The position numbers were made by a program, and so were the translations under genes. Shown here one piece after another: positions 26,827 to 36,008 of a stretch of 64,000 bases of DNA. Location of the stretch: assembly GCA_900751995.1 (NCBI GenBank), contig CAADTP010000006.1, positions 50,879 through 114,878 on the forward strand, written 5' to 3'. The notes under the pieces were generated by a model, which did not search any database, was not told the origin of the DNA, and saw only the letters and a program-made list of their open reading frames with translations. This DNA is from Lachnospiraceae bacterium. GTDB taxonomy: Bacteria; Bacillota; Clostridia; Lachnospirales; Lachnospiraceae. How positions within the stretch are numbered: the first letter of the stretch is position 1; each line of letters begins with the position of its first letter.

Positions 26827-28392
26827 ATGAGTGAAGAGAATAAATGGGGGACAGGCTTGCCGGATGAGGATAAGAATGCTTCGGCAGAACAGAAACCGCT
26901 GACGCATCCTTATTCTGAGGGACGCAGGATGCAGGAGAGCGGACAGGACAGTTATGCAGGTGCCGGACAGAGTGAAGGCACTTCGCAGGAGAAACCAAAA
27001 TACGGACATTATGAGGTGCATCAGCCTCAGGCCGGTAATTATGCCGGTGGAAATATACCGCCCAAAAAGCCGCGGAAAAAGAGAGATTTTTCAGGCCACA
27101 ACAGCTTTGGAAAGAAAGCAGCCACTGTGGTGGCACTGGCTGTGATCTTTGGGCTGGTAGCCGGAGTAGTTTTTCAGGGTGTGAATATTGCAGCAGATAA
27201 ATACAGAGGAAATGACAGCAGTACAACGATCGGAAAGACAGAAACAGTTACCGGGACAGAGGACAGTACTGACAGTAGCTCTGCGGATTCTACTGTGAAG
27301 GATATTGTGGCAGAGAGTGGTACAGTGGCCGGTGTAGCCCAGGCAACCATGTCTTCTATCGTTGCCATTACATCTGTCAGTGTGCAGGAAATCCCAAGCT
27401 TTTTCGGATATGGAACGAGGCAGTATCAGAGTGCAGGAAGTGGTTCCGGTATTATTGTAGGAGAAAATGACAGCGAGCTTCTCATTGCGACTAACAACCA
27501 TGTGGTATCTGGAGCGACTACACTTACTGTGTGCTTTGCAGGCAGTGATGTGGTAGGAGCGGAAGAAGAAACCCAGGCTATGGCAAGCAGCTCCGATGGA
27601 GATGCGGATGTGGATAATGCAGTTTCTGCCAAGATCAAAGGCACCGATGAAGAGAATGATCTGGCAGTGGTGGCAGTGGAGAAATCCGATATTCCGGATG
27701 AGACCATGGATGAGATCAAGATCGCACAGATGGGAAGCTCGGACGATCTTGTAGTTGGTGAGCAGGTGGTTGCCATTGGCAATGCACTGGGCTATGGACA
27801 GTCAGTTACCTCCGGATGGATAAGTGCCCTTAACAGAAGCATTAGTACAGAGGACGGAGAAGCCAGCGGACTGATCCAGACTGATGCAGCAATCAATCCC
27901 GGAAATAGTGGCGGTGCACTTCTGAACATGAACGGTGAAGTGATCGGTATCAATGCGGCCAAGTATGCAGACAGTCAGGTGGAAGGCATGGGATATGCCA
28001 TTCCGATCTCCAAGGCAGAGCCGATCCTGGAAGAACTGATGAACCGCGAAACCAGAGATAAGGTGGAAGATTCTTCCAAGGTAGGATATATGGGAGTCAA
28101 GGCTGCTGATCTTACAACAGAAGCCATCCAGATGTATAATATGCCGGCAGGTGCTTTTATTACTGAGGTAACGGAAGGTGGCGCAGCAGATAATGCAGGG
28201 ATCAAAAAAGGCGATATCATTGTGAAGCTGGATGGACAGAAGGTAAGCGGCAAGGATGACCTTGTTGATAAGCTGCAGTATTATGAGGCAGGAGAAACCA
28301 TCGAAGTGGTGATCTCCAGAGCGAACAGCGGAGAGTACAAGGAACAGACGGTTGAAGTGACCCTCGGAAGCAAACCCTCTTCTGACAAATAA
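26827..28392 (+). CDS. htrA: HtrA/DegP-like membrane-anchored serine protease with PDZ domain
   Basis: A 521-residue quality-control protease. About 95 disordered cytoplasmic residues rich in Gly, Gln and Lys precede one membrane helix (about 98-120). The trypsin-like domain carries the triad His225 (ATNNHVV), Asp278 (ENDLAVV) and Ser361 (NPGNSGGAL). A PDZ domain (about 420-510) contains GAFITEV and GIKKGDIIVKLDGQKV. The long cytoplasmic extension is typical of Gram-positive HtrA/YkdA-type proteins. It acts on misfolded exported proteins, plausible next to a heavy secretion and wall locus. It is a single gene closed by a strong hairpin. Confidence 0.95.
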   Translation: MSEENKWGTGLPDEDKNASAEQKPLTHPYSEGRRMQESGQDSYAGAGQSEGTSQEKPKYGHYEVHQPQAGNYAGGNIPPKKPRKKRDFSGHNSFGKKAATVVALAVIFGLVAGVVFQGVNIAADKYRGNDSSTTIGKTETVTGTEDSTDSSSADSTVKDIVAESGTVAGVAQATMSSIVAITSVSVQEIPSFFGYGTRQYQSAGSGSGIIVGENDSELLIATNNHVVSGATTLTVCFAGSDVVGAEEETQAMASSSDGDADVDNAVSAKIKGTDEENDLAVVAVEKSDIPDETMDEIKIAQMGSSDDLVVGEQVVAIGNALGYGQSVTSGWISALNRSISTEDGEASGLIQTDAAINPGNSGGALLNMNGEVIGINAAKYADSQVEGMGYAIPISKAEPILEELMNRETRDKVEDSSKVGYMGVKAADLTTEAIQMYNMPAGAFITEVTEGGAADNAGIKKGDIIVKLDGQKVSGKDDLVDKLQYYEAGETIEVVISRANSGEYKEQTVEVTLGSKPSSDK

Positions 28393-28412
28393 AAGAAAAT
28401 ACAGGATAACCA

Positions 28413-28462
28413 TTTATAAACCGGGGAGCTGCATAAGAACATGCAGCTCCCCGGTTTATAAA
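28413..28462. terminator. Very stable hairpin after htrA
   Basis: A perfect 22-base-pair stem around the 6-base loop AAGAAC. The arm core is CCGGGGAGCTGCAT and the ends are TTTATAAA, giving A/T-rich flanks in both directions. It lies just upstream of the clpX promoter. Confidence 0.8.
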
Positions 28463-28470
28463 AACTTAAT

Positions 28471-28498
28471 TTGATACAGCCGGATTATGTGCTATAAT
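28471..28498 (+). promoter_or_regulatory. clpX promoter
   Basis: TTGATA (28471-28476), 16 bases and a consensus TATAAT (28493-28498) preceded by TGC, an extended -10. The transcript would start near 28505, which confirms the clpX start at 28529. Confidence 0.75.
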
Positions 28499-28528
28499 AT
28501 GCATAATAAAAACCAGAAAGGAAATGTT

Positions 28529-29914
28529 ATGGCAGATCAGTTTGATAATAATAAAGACAATGACCAGGAGCAGAAATACGAGAAATTCTGTTTTTTATGC
28601 CGCAGACCGGAGAGTCAGGCAGGGAAGATGATCGACCTTCCTAATCATATACATATCTGTGCGGATTGCATGCAGAAAAGCTTTGATACTATGAACACCC
28701 AGATGAACAATGGAAATTATTCCGATCTTTTTAACATGCCGAATGTGAGCATGATCGATCTCAGCAGTTTCCAGAATCCCGGAAACCAGGCGAAGAAGAT
28801 CAAGAAAAAATCAGAGACTCCGAAGCCGGTGATCGATCTCAAAGATATTCCTGCACCACATAAGATCAAAGCAACTCTGGATGAATATGTGATCGGACAG
28901 GAATATGCCAAGAAGGTAATGTCTGTAGGTGTATACAACCATTATAAAAGAGTTGCCACAGATACCATGGATGATATTGAGATCGAGAAATCCAATATGC
29001 TGATGATCGGACCTACAGGCTGCGGTAAGACTTATCTGGTGAAGATGCTTGCCAGACTTCTTCAGGTACCGCTTGCCATTGCAGATGCCACATCTCTTAC
29101 AGAGGCTGGTTATATCGGTGATGATATCGAGAGCGTAGTATCCAAGCTCCTTGCGGCTGCAGATAATGATGTGGAGAAGGCAGAGCACGGGATCATTTTC
29201 ATCGATGAGATCGATAAGATCGCAAAGAAGAAGAATACCAACCAGAGAGATGTCAGCGGAGAGGCTGTCCAGCAGGGACTTCTGAAACTTCTGGAGGGAA
29301 GTGAAGTGGAAGTTCCGGTGGGTGCTACCAGCAAGAATGCCATGGTACCTATGGTGACTGTAAATACAAGGAACATTCTGTTTATCTGTGGCGGTGCGTT
29401 CCCGGATCTTGAGAATATCATCAAAGAAAGACTGAATAAACAGGCGTCTATCGGATTTTATGCAGATCTGAAGGACAAATATGATGATGATCCGCATGTG
29501 CTGGAGAAAGTAACGGTAGATGATCTCCGTGCATTTGGAATGATCCCGGAATTTATCGGTCGTCTTCCGATCATCTTTACCCTGAACGGGCTGACGGAAG
29601 ACATGCTTGTGAAGATCCTCAAGGAGCCGAAGAACGCCATTCTGAAACAGTACAAGAAGCTTCTGGCACTGGATGAAGTAAAACTGGAGTTTGAGGACGG
29701 TGCCTTACATGCCATTGCCCGTAAGGCATTGGAACGCCATACAGGGGCCAGAGCTCTCCGGGCTATCCTGGAGGAGTATATGCTGGATATCATGTATGAG
29801 ATCCCAAAGGACGACAATATCGGTGAGGTTGTGATCACAGAGGGATACATTCAGGGCAACGGAGGTCCGAAGATCCTTATGCGTGGCCAGGAGATCCCGG
29901 CACTGGAAGGGTAA
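28529..29914 (+). CDS. clpX: ClpX, ATP-dependent protease ATPase subunit
   Basis: A 461-residue AAA+ unfoldase that feeds ClpP. The N-terminal zinc domain has two Cys pairs (CFLC and CADC). After a linker come Walker A GPTGCGKTYL, Walker B GIIFIDEIDKIAKKKN, the pore-loop region and a C-terminal domain with KALERHTGARALRAILE. Its N-terminal part has an additional acidic start. The ATG at 28529 has AAAGG upstream and lies downstream of a strong promoter, so longer in-frame starts are excluded. It is not beside clpP here, unlike in many bacteria. Confidence 0.96.
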   Translation: MADQFDNNKDNDQEQKYEKFCFLCRRPESQAGKMIDLPNHIHICADCMQKSFDTMNTQMNNGNYSDLFNMPNVSMIDLSSFQNPGNQAKKIKKKSETPKPVIDLKDIPAPHKIKATLDEYVIGQEYAKKVMSVGVYNHYKRVATDTMDDIEIEKSNMLMIGPTGCGKTYLVKMLARLLQVPLAIADATSLTEAGYIGDDIESVVSKLLAAADNDVEKAEHGIIFIDEIDKIAKKKNTNQRDVSGEAVQQGLLKLLEGSEVEVPVGATSKNAMVPMVTVNTRNILFICGGAFPDLENIIKERLNKQASIGFYADLKDKYDDDPHVLEKVTVDDLRAFGMIPEFIGRLPIIFTLNGLTEDMLVKILKEPKNAILKQYKKLLALDEVKLEFEDGALHAIARKALERHTGARALRAILEEYMLDIMYEIPKDDNIGEVVITEGYIQGNGGPKILMRGQEIPALEG

Positions 29915-29956
29915 GAAACAAGAAGATTCTTTAATATATAAAGGAGCGTGACAGAT

Positions 29957-30649
29957 ATGGCAAAAAGCAGTTTTTGGGATGATCTGGGAAACACACTGAC
30001 AAGAAAGGCAAAGGGCTTAAGTTCCAGGGCAGAGAATCTCTATGAGATCCAGAAGATCCGTAACAAACTCTCTGCACAGGAGCGTATGACCGAAAAGCTG
30101 ATGATGGATATCGGAAAGATGATCTATACACGTTATGAGCAGGGAGAAGCCGTTGACGGTGAGACGGGAGCTATCTGCGAGGAGATCAGCCAGCATATGC
30201 TGGAGGCAGATCACTACAGAGATGCGATCGCTGCCAGCAAAGGGGAGAAGTTTTGCCCGGCCTGCCATAAGGCGGTGATGCGGGAGGCCAGCTTCTGTCC
30301 GTATTGCGGAGCGGCGTGTCCTACAGCGGAGCTGGAAGAGAAAGCTGCCGATGTGATCGAGCAGGCAGATGAGGAGCTTGAAGAGGCTGCTGAGGCAGAG
30401 GTGACAGAAGTACCGGAGACAGAAGCGGAAGAAAACGCAGAAGCTACAGAAGTGGCAGCAGATCCGGAAGAGACAGTAGAAGCGTCAGAAGTAGTAGAAA
30501 CAGCAGAAACCGCAGAAGCGTCAGAAACAGAAACATCAGGATCAGATCCGGAATTGGAAGAGGAAAGAACGGAAGTGGGATCTACAGAAACAGAGGAGCC
30601 TGCGGCTGATCCGGAAAATACAGAAACAATAGAAGAAAAAACAGAATAA
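29957..30649 (+). CDS. Zinc-ribbon protein with acidic tail, unknown function
   Basis: A 230-residue soluble protein. The first about 90 residues are predicted helical (KSSFWDDLGNTLTRKAKG, a segment found in many Clostridia small proteins). A zinc ribbon follows with CPACHKAV and CPYCGAACP (four Cys in two C-x2-C pairs at about 99-120). The rest is almost only Glu, Ala, Thr and Val. AAGGAG lies 11 bases before the ATG; a closer GTG at 29948 is too near that site. It follows clpX by 42 bases and may be co-transcribed. No enzymatic motif is visible. Confidence 0.8.
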   Translation: MAKSSFWDDLGNTLTRKAKGLSSRAENLYEIQKIRNKLSAQERMTEKLMMDIGKMIYTRYEQGEAVDGETGAICEEISQHMLEADHYRDAIAASKGEKFCPACHKAVMREASFCPYCGAACPTAELEEKAADVIEQADEELEEAAEAEVTEVPETEAEENAEATEVAADPEETVEASEVVETAETAEASETETSGSDPELEEERTEVGSTETEEPAADPENTETIEEKTE

Positions 30650-30662
30650 CCATAAGCATATA

Positions 30663-30692
30663 AGGCAGGCTTTCCCCAGTGGGAGCCTGCCT
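30663..30692 (+). terminator. Hairpin after the zinc-ribbon gene
   Basis: Perfect 9-base arms AGGCAGGCT and AGCCTGCCT around a 12-base loop. No strong T-tract follows, so it may be partial. Confidence 0.5.
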
Positions 30693-30730
30693 GAATATTA
30701 TGCAGACCACAGAAATAAGGAGGGGGAATA

Positions 30731-31198
30731 ATGTTGTGGAATTTACTGACGGCGGGAATCTTTGGTACAGACTATTATATAAAGAAAAAAATCAACACAT
30801 CGGAAAAGAAAGATCTGAAGGAAAAGTGCCTGGGAGGCAGACTGATCGTAAGAAATTGCCATAATCATGGGATGATGCTTGGAATATTAAAAAACAAAGA
30901 TAAAGAATTCCTGAGAGATCTTGCATCTATGGTGCTGGGCGGTGCGATCTGGGAGTATATACGTACTTCCGGAGAAAAAGGCACACGCATATCCAAGCTT
31001 GGGCTTTCTATGATCCTGGGCGGCGGTCTGAATAATTATACGGAACGTCGCAGAAAGGGATACGTCACGGATTATGTGAGCCTGAATGTGGAAAATCCGA
31101 AGCTTAAGAAGGTCGTATTTAATATTTCGGATCTTTTCATATTTACAGGTGCGCTTCTCTGGGGCGGGAGCGAGATCTTTTCTGAAAAAGAAAAATAA
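30731..31198 (+). CDS. Divergent signal peptidase II (LspA)-like membrane protein
   Basis: A 155-residue protein with several weak membrane helices that follows the LspA motif order. It has a FGTDYYIKKKI start, IVRNCHNHGMMLGILKN (LspA: N-x-G-x-x-F), GGGLNNYTERRRKGYVTDYV with Asp114, and VFNISDLFIFTGALL with Asp134. Those two Asp residues align with the catalytic pair of signal peptidase II, which cleaves prolipoproteins. The overall sequence is otherwise far from standard LspA. AAGGAGGGGG precedes the ATG. It may be a paralogue with another substrate; a canonical lspA elsewhere in the genome would support that. Confidence 0.65.
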   Translation: MLWNLLTAGIFGTDYYIKKKINTSEKKDLKEKCLGGRLIVRNCHNHGMMLGILKNKDKEFLRDLASMVLGGAIWEYIRTSGEKGTRISKLGLSMILGGGLNNYTERRRKGYVTDYVSLNVENPKLKKVVFNISDLFIFTGALLWGGSEIFSEKEK

Positions 31199-31200
31199 AT

Positions 31201-31241
31201 AAAAAAACAGAAGTGCCGGTGTTGGGCGCTTCTGTTTTTTT
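31201..31241. terminator. Terminator between the LspA-like gene and tRNA-Leu
   Basis: A-tract, arms CAGAAGTGCC and GGGCGCTTCTG, then a run of seven T. The same structure works in both directions, serving the convergent tRNA gene too. Confidence 0.85.
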
Positions 31242-31265
31242 GATTTTGGATAAAATAAAAAAGAA

Positions 31266-31349
31266 TGCAGGAAATGGGACTTGAACCCACACGATCTTGC
31301 GACCACAGGCACCTGAAGCCTGCGCGTCTGCCAATTCCGCCATTCCTGC
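31266..31349 (-). tRNA. tRNA-Leu (anticodon CAG)
   Basis: An 84-base cloverleaf on the minus strand: acceptor GCAGGAA pairing with TTCCTGC, a long leucine-type variable arm, anticodon stem CAGGC/GCCTG with loop TTCAGGT giving anticodon CAG, and the T-loop GGTTCAAGTCC. The CCA end is not encoded. Confidence 0.95.
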
Positions 31350-31404
31350 ATTTTTTCAACCGGCTTGCTTTGCTTTGTTTGCTCCGCTCGTCGACTGCTC
31401 ATTT

Positions 31405-31433
31405 ATAATAACTCAGGAATTGGATAATGTCAA
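31405..31433 (-). promoter_or_regulatory. tRNA-Leu promoter with upstream A-tracts
   Basis: On the minus strand, TTGACA (plus 31428-31433), 17 bases and TATTAT (plus 31405-31410). Just upstream (plus 31434-31480), A-tracts of 7-8 bases recur about every 9-10 bases, resembling an UP element. Confidence 0.7.
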
Positions 31434-31511
31434 TAGAAAAATTCAAAAAAATTAAAAAAATTCAAAAAAAATATTTTAAGTTAGTTTTATACATTTTTTT
31501 TTCATATGGTG

Positions 31512-31540
31512 TTGAAAAAAGACGATTCCTGTGATACAAT
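31512..31540 (+). promoter_or_regulatory. carAB promoter
   Basis: TTGAAA (31512-31517), a 17-base spacer and TACAAT (31535-31540). The transcript would begin near 31547, leaving a leader of only about 40 bases. Confidence 0.75.
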
Positions 31541-31586
31541 CTTGAAGATTTAGGATAAAATAAGAGAACAAAGAAAGGGAGATTGT

Positions 31587-32663
31587 ATGAAAGCATTTCT
31601 GATATTGGAAGATGGCCATGTATTTACAGGAACTAGCATTGGTTCTGCAAGGGAAGTCATCAGTGAAATTGTCTTTAACACTTCCATGACCGGTTATCTG
31701 GAAGTAATGACAGATCCTTCTTACGCAGGACAGGCGGTGTGTATGACATATCCGCTGATCGGAAACTACGGAATCTGTTATGATGACCAGGAATCAAGGA
31801 AGCCGTGGATTGACGGATTTATTGTACGCGAATTATCACGAGTTCCCAGCAACTTCAGAAGCGTAGACACCATTCAGCATTTTCTGAGCAAAAACGACAT
31901 TCCGGGAATCGCAGGAATTGATACCAGAGCACTGACTAAGATCCTTCGTGAGAAGGGAACCATGAACGGAATGATCACAGTTGATGAGAACTATGACCTG
32001 GATACAATCATCCCCAGATTAAAAGCATATACAACAGGAAAAGTGGTAGAGAAGGTTTCCTGCCGCGAAAAGGAAGTGCTTAAGGGGAACGGACCGAAGG
32101 TTGCCCTTCTTGATCTGGGCGCCAAGAAAAACATTGCACGCTCACTGAATGAGAGAGGATGCCAGGTTACTATTTACCCGGCTCTGACATCTGCAGAAGA
32201 GATCCTTGGAGACAATCCGGACGGCATCATGCTCAGCAACGGACCTGGAGATCCGAAGGAATGTACTTCTATTATTAAAGAGATCAAAAAACTTTACGAC
32301 TCTGATGTACCGATCTTTGCCATCTGTCTTGGACATCAGCTTATGGCTCTTGCAACAGGCGGAGACACCCATAAGATGAAATACGGTCACAGAGGCGGAA
32401 ATCATCCGGTTAAAGACCTTGAGACAGGAAGAGTATATATTTCCTCCCAGAACCATGGCTACGTTGTAGATGCAGAGGGACTTGAGGAGAAAAATATCGC
32501 ACATCCTGCATTTGTAAACGTCAACGACGGAACAAACGAGGGTATGGCATATAACGGAAAGAACATCTTTACTGTACAGTTCCATCCGGAAGCATGCCCT
32601 GGACCACAGGATTCCAGTTACCTTTTTGACAGATTCATGAAGATGATGGGAGGAGAGAAATAA
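31587..32663 (+). CDS. carA: Carbamoyl-phosphate synthase small (glutaminase) subunit
   Basis: A 358-residue subunit that releases ammonia from glutamine for carbamoyl phosphate, feeding arginine and pyrimidine synthesis. The N-terminal CPSase domain (GTSIGSAREVISEIVFNTSMTG in parts) is followed by a class I amidotransferase domain with the nucleophile Cys247 in FAICLGHQLM, and the His/Glu pair in VQFHPEACPGP. AAAGGGAG precedes the ATG. The stop overlaps the carB start by one base (TAATG). It has normal length for the family. Confidence 0.97.
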   Translation: MKAFLILEDGHVFTGTSIGSAREVISEIVFNTSMTGYLEVMTDPSYAGQAVCMTYPLIGNYGICYDDQESRKPWIDGFIVRELSRVPSNFRSVDTIQHFLSKNDIPGIAGIDTRALTKILREKGTMNGMITVDENYDLDTIIPRLKAYTTGKVVEKVSCREKEVLKGNGPKVALLDLGAKKNIARSLNERGCQVTIYPALTSAEEILGDNPDGIMLSNGPGDPKECTSIIKEIKKLYDSDVPIFAICLGHQLMALATGGDTHKMKYGHRGGNHPVKDLETGRVYISSQNHGYVVDAEGLEEKNIAHPAFVNVNDGTNEGMAYNGKNIFTVQFHPEACPGPQDSSYLFDRFMKMMGGEK

Positions 32664-35600
32664 TGCCAAGGAATAAGGACATAAAAAAAGTACTTGTAAT
32701 CGGCTCAGGCCCGATCATAATCGGCCAGGCAGCAGAGTTTGACTATGCAGGAACCCAGGCATGCCGCTCCCTGAAGGAAGAGGGCATGGAGGTTGTACTT
32801 TTAAACTCCAATCCTGCTACCATCATGACAGATAAAGACATCGCAGACAGAGTTTATATCGAGCCTCTGACTGTTGAAGTCGTAGAGCAGCTGATCCTCA
32901 AAGAGAAACCGGACAGTGTACTTCCTACACTGGGCGGACAGGCAGGTCTGAACCTTGCCATGGAGCTTGAGGAAAAGGGCTTCCTGAAAGAGCACAATGT
33001 ACGTCTCATCGGTACCACAGCAGCAACGATCCGTAAAGCTGAGGACCGTCAGGAATTTAAGGATACAATGGAAAAGATCGGCGAGCCGGTTGCAGCATCC
33101 AAGGTCGTAACAACTGTAGAAGACGGTGTTGCGTTTACTCAGACTATCGGTTATCCGGTTGTTCTCCGTCCTGCATATACACTTGGCGGAAGCGGCGGCG
33201 GTATCGCGCATAATGAGCCGGAGCTTCGTGAGATCCTTGAGAATGGTCTCCGTCTTTCCCGTGTAGGCGAGGTTCTTGTAGAGAGATGTATCGCCGGATG
33301 GAAAGAGATCGAGTACGAGGTAATGCGAGACAGCGCAGGAAACTGCATCACAGTCTGCAACATGGAGAACATTGACCCGGTTGGTGTCCATACCGGTGAC
33401 TCCATCGTAGTTGCTCCTTCCCAGACCTTAGGAGATAAAGAGTATCAGATGCTCCGTACATCTGCACTTAACATCATCACAGAGCTTGGCATCACAGGTG
33501 GATGTAACGTACAGTACGCTCTTCATCCGGAGAGCTTTGAGTACTGCGTTATCGAGGTTAACCCTCGTGTAAGCCGTTCCTCCGCACTTGCAAGTAAGGC
33601 TACCGGTTATCCGATCGCCAAGGTTGCAGCCAAGATCGCACTGGGTTACACACTGGATGAGATCCCGAACGCCATCACAGGCAAAACATACGCAAGCTTC
33701 GAGCCGATGTTGGATTACTGTGTTGTTAAGATCCCGCGTCTGCCATTTGACAAATTCATCACAGCAAAACGTACACTGACTACACAGATGAAGGCTACCG
33801 GTGAGGTTATGAGTATCTGCCATAACTTTGAGGGTGCTTTAATGAAGGCTATCCGTTCCCTGGAGCAGCATGTAGACAGTCTGATGTCCTATGATTTCTC
33901 ACATCTTTCTGATGAAGAACTGATGGACGAGCTGAACATTGTGGATGACCGCCGTATCTGGAAAATCGCAGAAGCCCTGAGACGAAATGTTTCCCAGGAG
34001 AAGCTTCATGATATCACAAAGATCGACATCTGGTTCATCGATAAGCTGGCTATCCTTGTTGAGATGGAGCAGGCTCTGAAAACTCAGAAGCTGGACAAAG
34101 ACCTTCTTCTGGAAGCAAAACGTCTGGAGTTCCCGGACTACATCATCGCAGACCTGACAGGAAAGACAGAAGCTGAGATCAAAGACCTGCGTAAAGAGTA
34201 CGGCATCCGTGCAGCATACAAGATGGTTGATACCTGTGCAGCAGAGTTTGCGGCAGCGACACCATATTACTATTCTGTATACGGCGATGAGCAGACAGAG
34301 AATGAAGCTGTAGAAACAAAAGATAAGAAAAAGATCCTGGTACTTGGTTCCGGCCCGATCCGTATCGGTCAGGGTATCGAGTTCGACTTCTGCTCTGTAC
34401 ACTGTACATGGGCATTTGCGAAAGAAGGATATGAGACGATCATCATCAACAATAACCCGGAGACAGTAAGTACAGACTTCGATATTGCAGATAAGCTGTA
34501 TTTTGAGCCGCTGACACCGGAAGATGTTGAGAATGTTGTAAATATCGAGAAACCGGACGGAGCTGTTGTTCAGTTCGGTGGACAGACAGCTATCAAGCTT
34601 ACAGAGGCACTGATCAAGATGGGCGTTAAGATCCTCGGAACATCTGCTGAGAACGTAGATGCTGCAGAGGATAGAGAGCTCTTTGATGCCATCCTTGAGA
34701 AATGTGAGATCCCGAGACCGAAGGGACATACCGTATTCACAGCAGAAGAGGCGAAAAAAGCAGCCAATGAGCTGGGTTATCCGGTACTTGTCCGCCCGTC
34801 CTATGTACTTGGAGGACAGGGAATGCGTATCGCTGTCAGCGATGAGGACGTGGAAGAGTACATCGGAATCATCAACCAGATCGCACAGGAGCATCCGATC
34901 CTTGTTGATAAGTACCTGATGGGTAAAGAAATCGAGGTCGATGCAGTATGCGACGGTGAGGACATCCTGATCCCTGGAATCATGGAGCACATCGAGCGTG
35001 CAGGTATCCATTCCGGAGACAGTATTTCCGTATATCCGGCACAGACCATCAGCCAGAAAGCAAAAGATACCATCGCCGAGTACACACGCCGTCTTGCACA
35101 GGCACTTCATGTAATCGGTATGATCAATATTCAGTTCATCGTTGTAGGCGAGGATGTATATGTCATCGAGGTTAACCCGCGTTCCAGCCGTACAGTACCG
35201 TACATCAGCAAGGTAACAGGAATCCCGATCGTTCCGCTTGCAACAAGAGTTATCCTTGGACATAAGATCAAAGAGCTTGGTTACACACCGGGACTTCAGA
35301 AAGAAGCAGAGTACTTCGCAATCAAGATGCCGGTATTCTCCTTCGAGAAGATCAGAGGCGCAGATATCAGCCTCGGACCTGAGATGAAATCCACAGGTGA
35401 GTGCCTTGGTATTGCAAAAACCTTTAACGAGGCTCTTTACAAAGCCTTCATCGGAGCCGGAATCCGTCTTCCGAAGCACAAACAGATGATCATCACTGTA
35501 AAAGATGAGGATAAGAAGGACATCATTCCGATCGCAAAACGTTTCGAAGCTCAGGGATACCGTATCTTTGCAACAAGAGGTACTGCAAGCGTACTGACTG

Positions 35601-35878
35601 AAAACGGAATCAAGGTAACACGTACCAACAAGCTGGAGCAGCCGTCTCCGAACCTGATGGACCTGATCCTTGGCCACAAGATCGATGTTGTTATCGACAC
35701 ACCGCCACAGGGTGTTGAGCACCAGAAGGATGGTTTCGTGATCCGTCGTAATGCTATCGAGACAGGTGTCAATGTGCTTACAAGTCTTGATACTGCAGAG
35801 GCTCTGGTCACAAGTCTTGAGAATACAGACCTGAACCACCTGACTCTGGTAGATATCGCCACCATCGACAATCGATAA
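32663..35878 (+). CDS. carB: Carbamoyl-phosphate synthase large subunit
   Basis: A 1071-residue subunit with the usual duplicated ATP-grasp halves. Each half opens with a near-identical signature (VLVIGSGPIIIGQAAEFDY at the start; ILVLGSGPIRIGQGIEFDF near residue 556). The ATP-grasp bodies show YPVVLRPAYTLGGSGGG and YPVLVRPSYVLGGQGMR. The last about 140 residues form the allosteric MGS-like domain (GYRIFATRGTASVL). Length and motifs match complete CarB. It is translationally coupled to carA. Confidence 0.98.
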   Translation: MPRNKDIKKVLVIGSGPIIIGQAAEFDYAGTQACRSLKEEGMEVVLLNSNPATIMTDKDIADRVYIEPLTVEVVEQLILKEKPDSVLPTLGGQAGLNLAMELEEKGFLKEHNVRLIGTTAATIRKAEDRQEFKDTMEKIGEPVAASKVVTTVEDGVAFTQTIGYPVVLRPAYTLGGSGGGIAHNEPELREILENGLRLSRVGEVLVERCIAGWKEIEYEVMRDSAGNCITVCNMENIDPVGVHTGDSIVVAPSQTLGDKEYQMLRTSALNIITELGITGGCNVQYALHPESFEYCVIEVNPRVSRSSALASKATGYPIAKVAAKIALGYTLDEIPNAITGKTYASFEPMLDYCVVKIPRLPFDKFITAKRTLTTQMKATGEVMSICHNFEGALMKAIRSLEQHVDSLMSYDFSHLSDEELMDELNIVDDRRIWKIAEALRRNVSQEKLHDITKIDIWFIDKLAILVEMEQALKTQKLDKDLLLEAKRLEFPDYIIADLTGKTEAEIKDLRKEYGIRAAYKMVDTCAAEFAAATPYYYSVYGDEQTENEAVETKDKKKILVLGSGPIRIGQGIEFDFCSVHCTWAFAKEGYETIIINNNPETVSTDFDIADKLYFEPLTPEDVENVVNIEKPDGAVVQFGGQTAIKLTEALIKMGVKILGTSAENVDAAEDRELFDAILEKCEIPRPKGHTVFTAEEAKKAANELGYPVLVRPSYVLGGQGMRIAVSDEDVEEYIGIINQIAQEHPILVDKYLMGKEIEVDAVCDGEDILIPGIMEHIERAGIHSGDSISVYPAQTISQKAKDTIAEYTRRLAQALHVIGMINIQFIVVGEDVYVIEVNPRSSRTVPYISKVTGIPIVPLATRVILGHKIKELGYTPGLQKEAEYFAIKMPVFSFEKIRGADISLGPEMKSTGECLGIAKTFNEALYKAFIGAGIRLPKHKQMIITVKDEDKKDIIPIAKRFEAQGYRIFATRGTASVLTENGIKVTRTNKLEQPSPNLMDLILGHKIDVVIDTPPQGVEHQKDGFVIRRNAIETGVNVLTSLDTAEALVTSLENTDLNHLTLVDIATIDNR

Positions 35879-35913
35879 AAAATTGTAAATTTTGTGAAAT
35901 AAAAAATTAAAAG

Positions 35914-35942
35914 TTTACGAATTGTCAAATATGTAATATACT
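35914..35942 (+). promoter_or_regulatory. Candidate uppP promoter
   Basis: TTTACG (35914-35919), 17 bases and TATACT (35937-35942). The start point would fall inside the left arm of the following hairpin, so promoter and terminator overlap. Confidence 0.45.
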
Positions 35943-35995
35943 GATAAGGACGGGGCCGTCGTTCACATACCGGCCCTGTCCTTATCTTGCTTTTA
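35943..35995 (+). terminator. Terminator after carB
   Basis: 16-base arms beginning GATAAGGACGG and ending CTGTCCTTATC pair with one G-T, around a 12-base loop, followed by TTGCTTTT. Confidence 0.8.
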
Positions 35996-36008
35996 GAAAG
36001 GAGTTAAC

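Larger units (their letters stand above)
31350..31586. other. Intergenic region between tRNA-Leu and carA
   Basis: It holds the tRNA promoter, an A/T-tract block and the carA promoter. No PyrR-type attenuator hairpin pair is visible in the short carA leader. No coding sequence is supported here. Confidence 0.6.

Noticed and set aside
31143..31402. Minus-strand coding frames across the tRNA-Leu region
   Set aside because: They include the tRNA gene and a terminator and have no gene-like composition.
31541..31586. PyrR-type attenuator before carA
   Set aside because: The leader from the strong promoter is only about 40 bases and has no competing hairpins.
33899..35839. A long open frame of over 600 codons on the minus strand opposite carB
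   Set aside because: Its product is unusually rich in Cys, His and Leu, as expected from the antisense of a strongly biased gene. It has no ribosome site and carB is certain.
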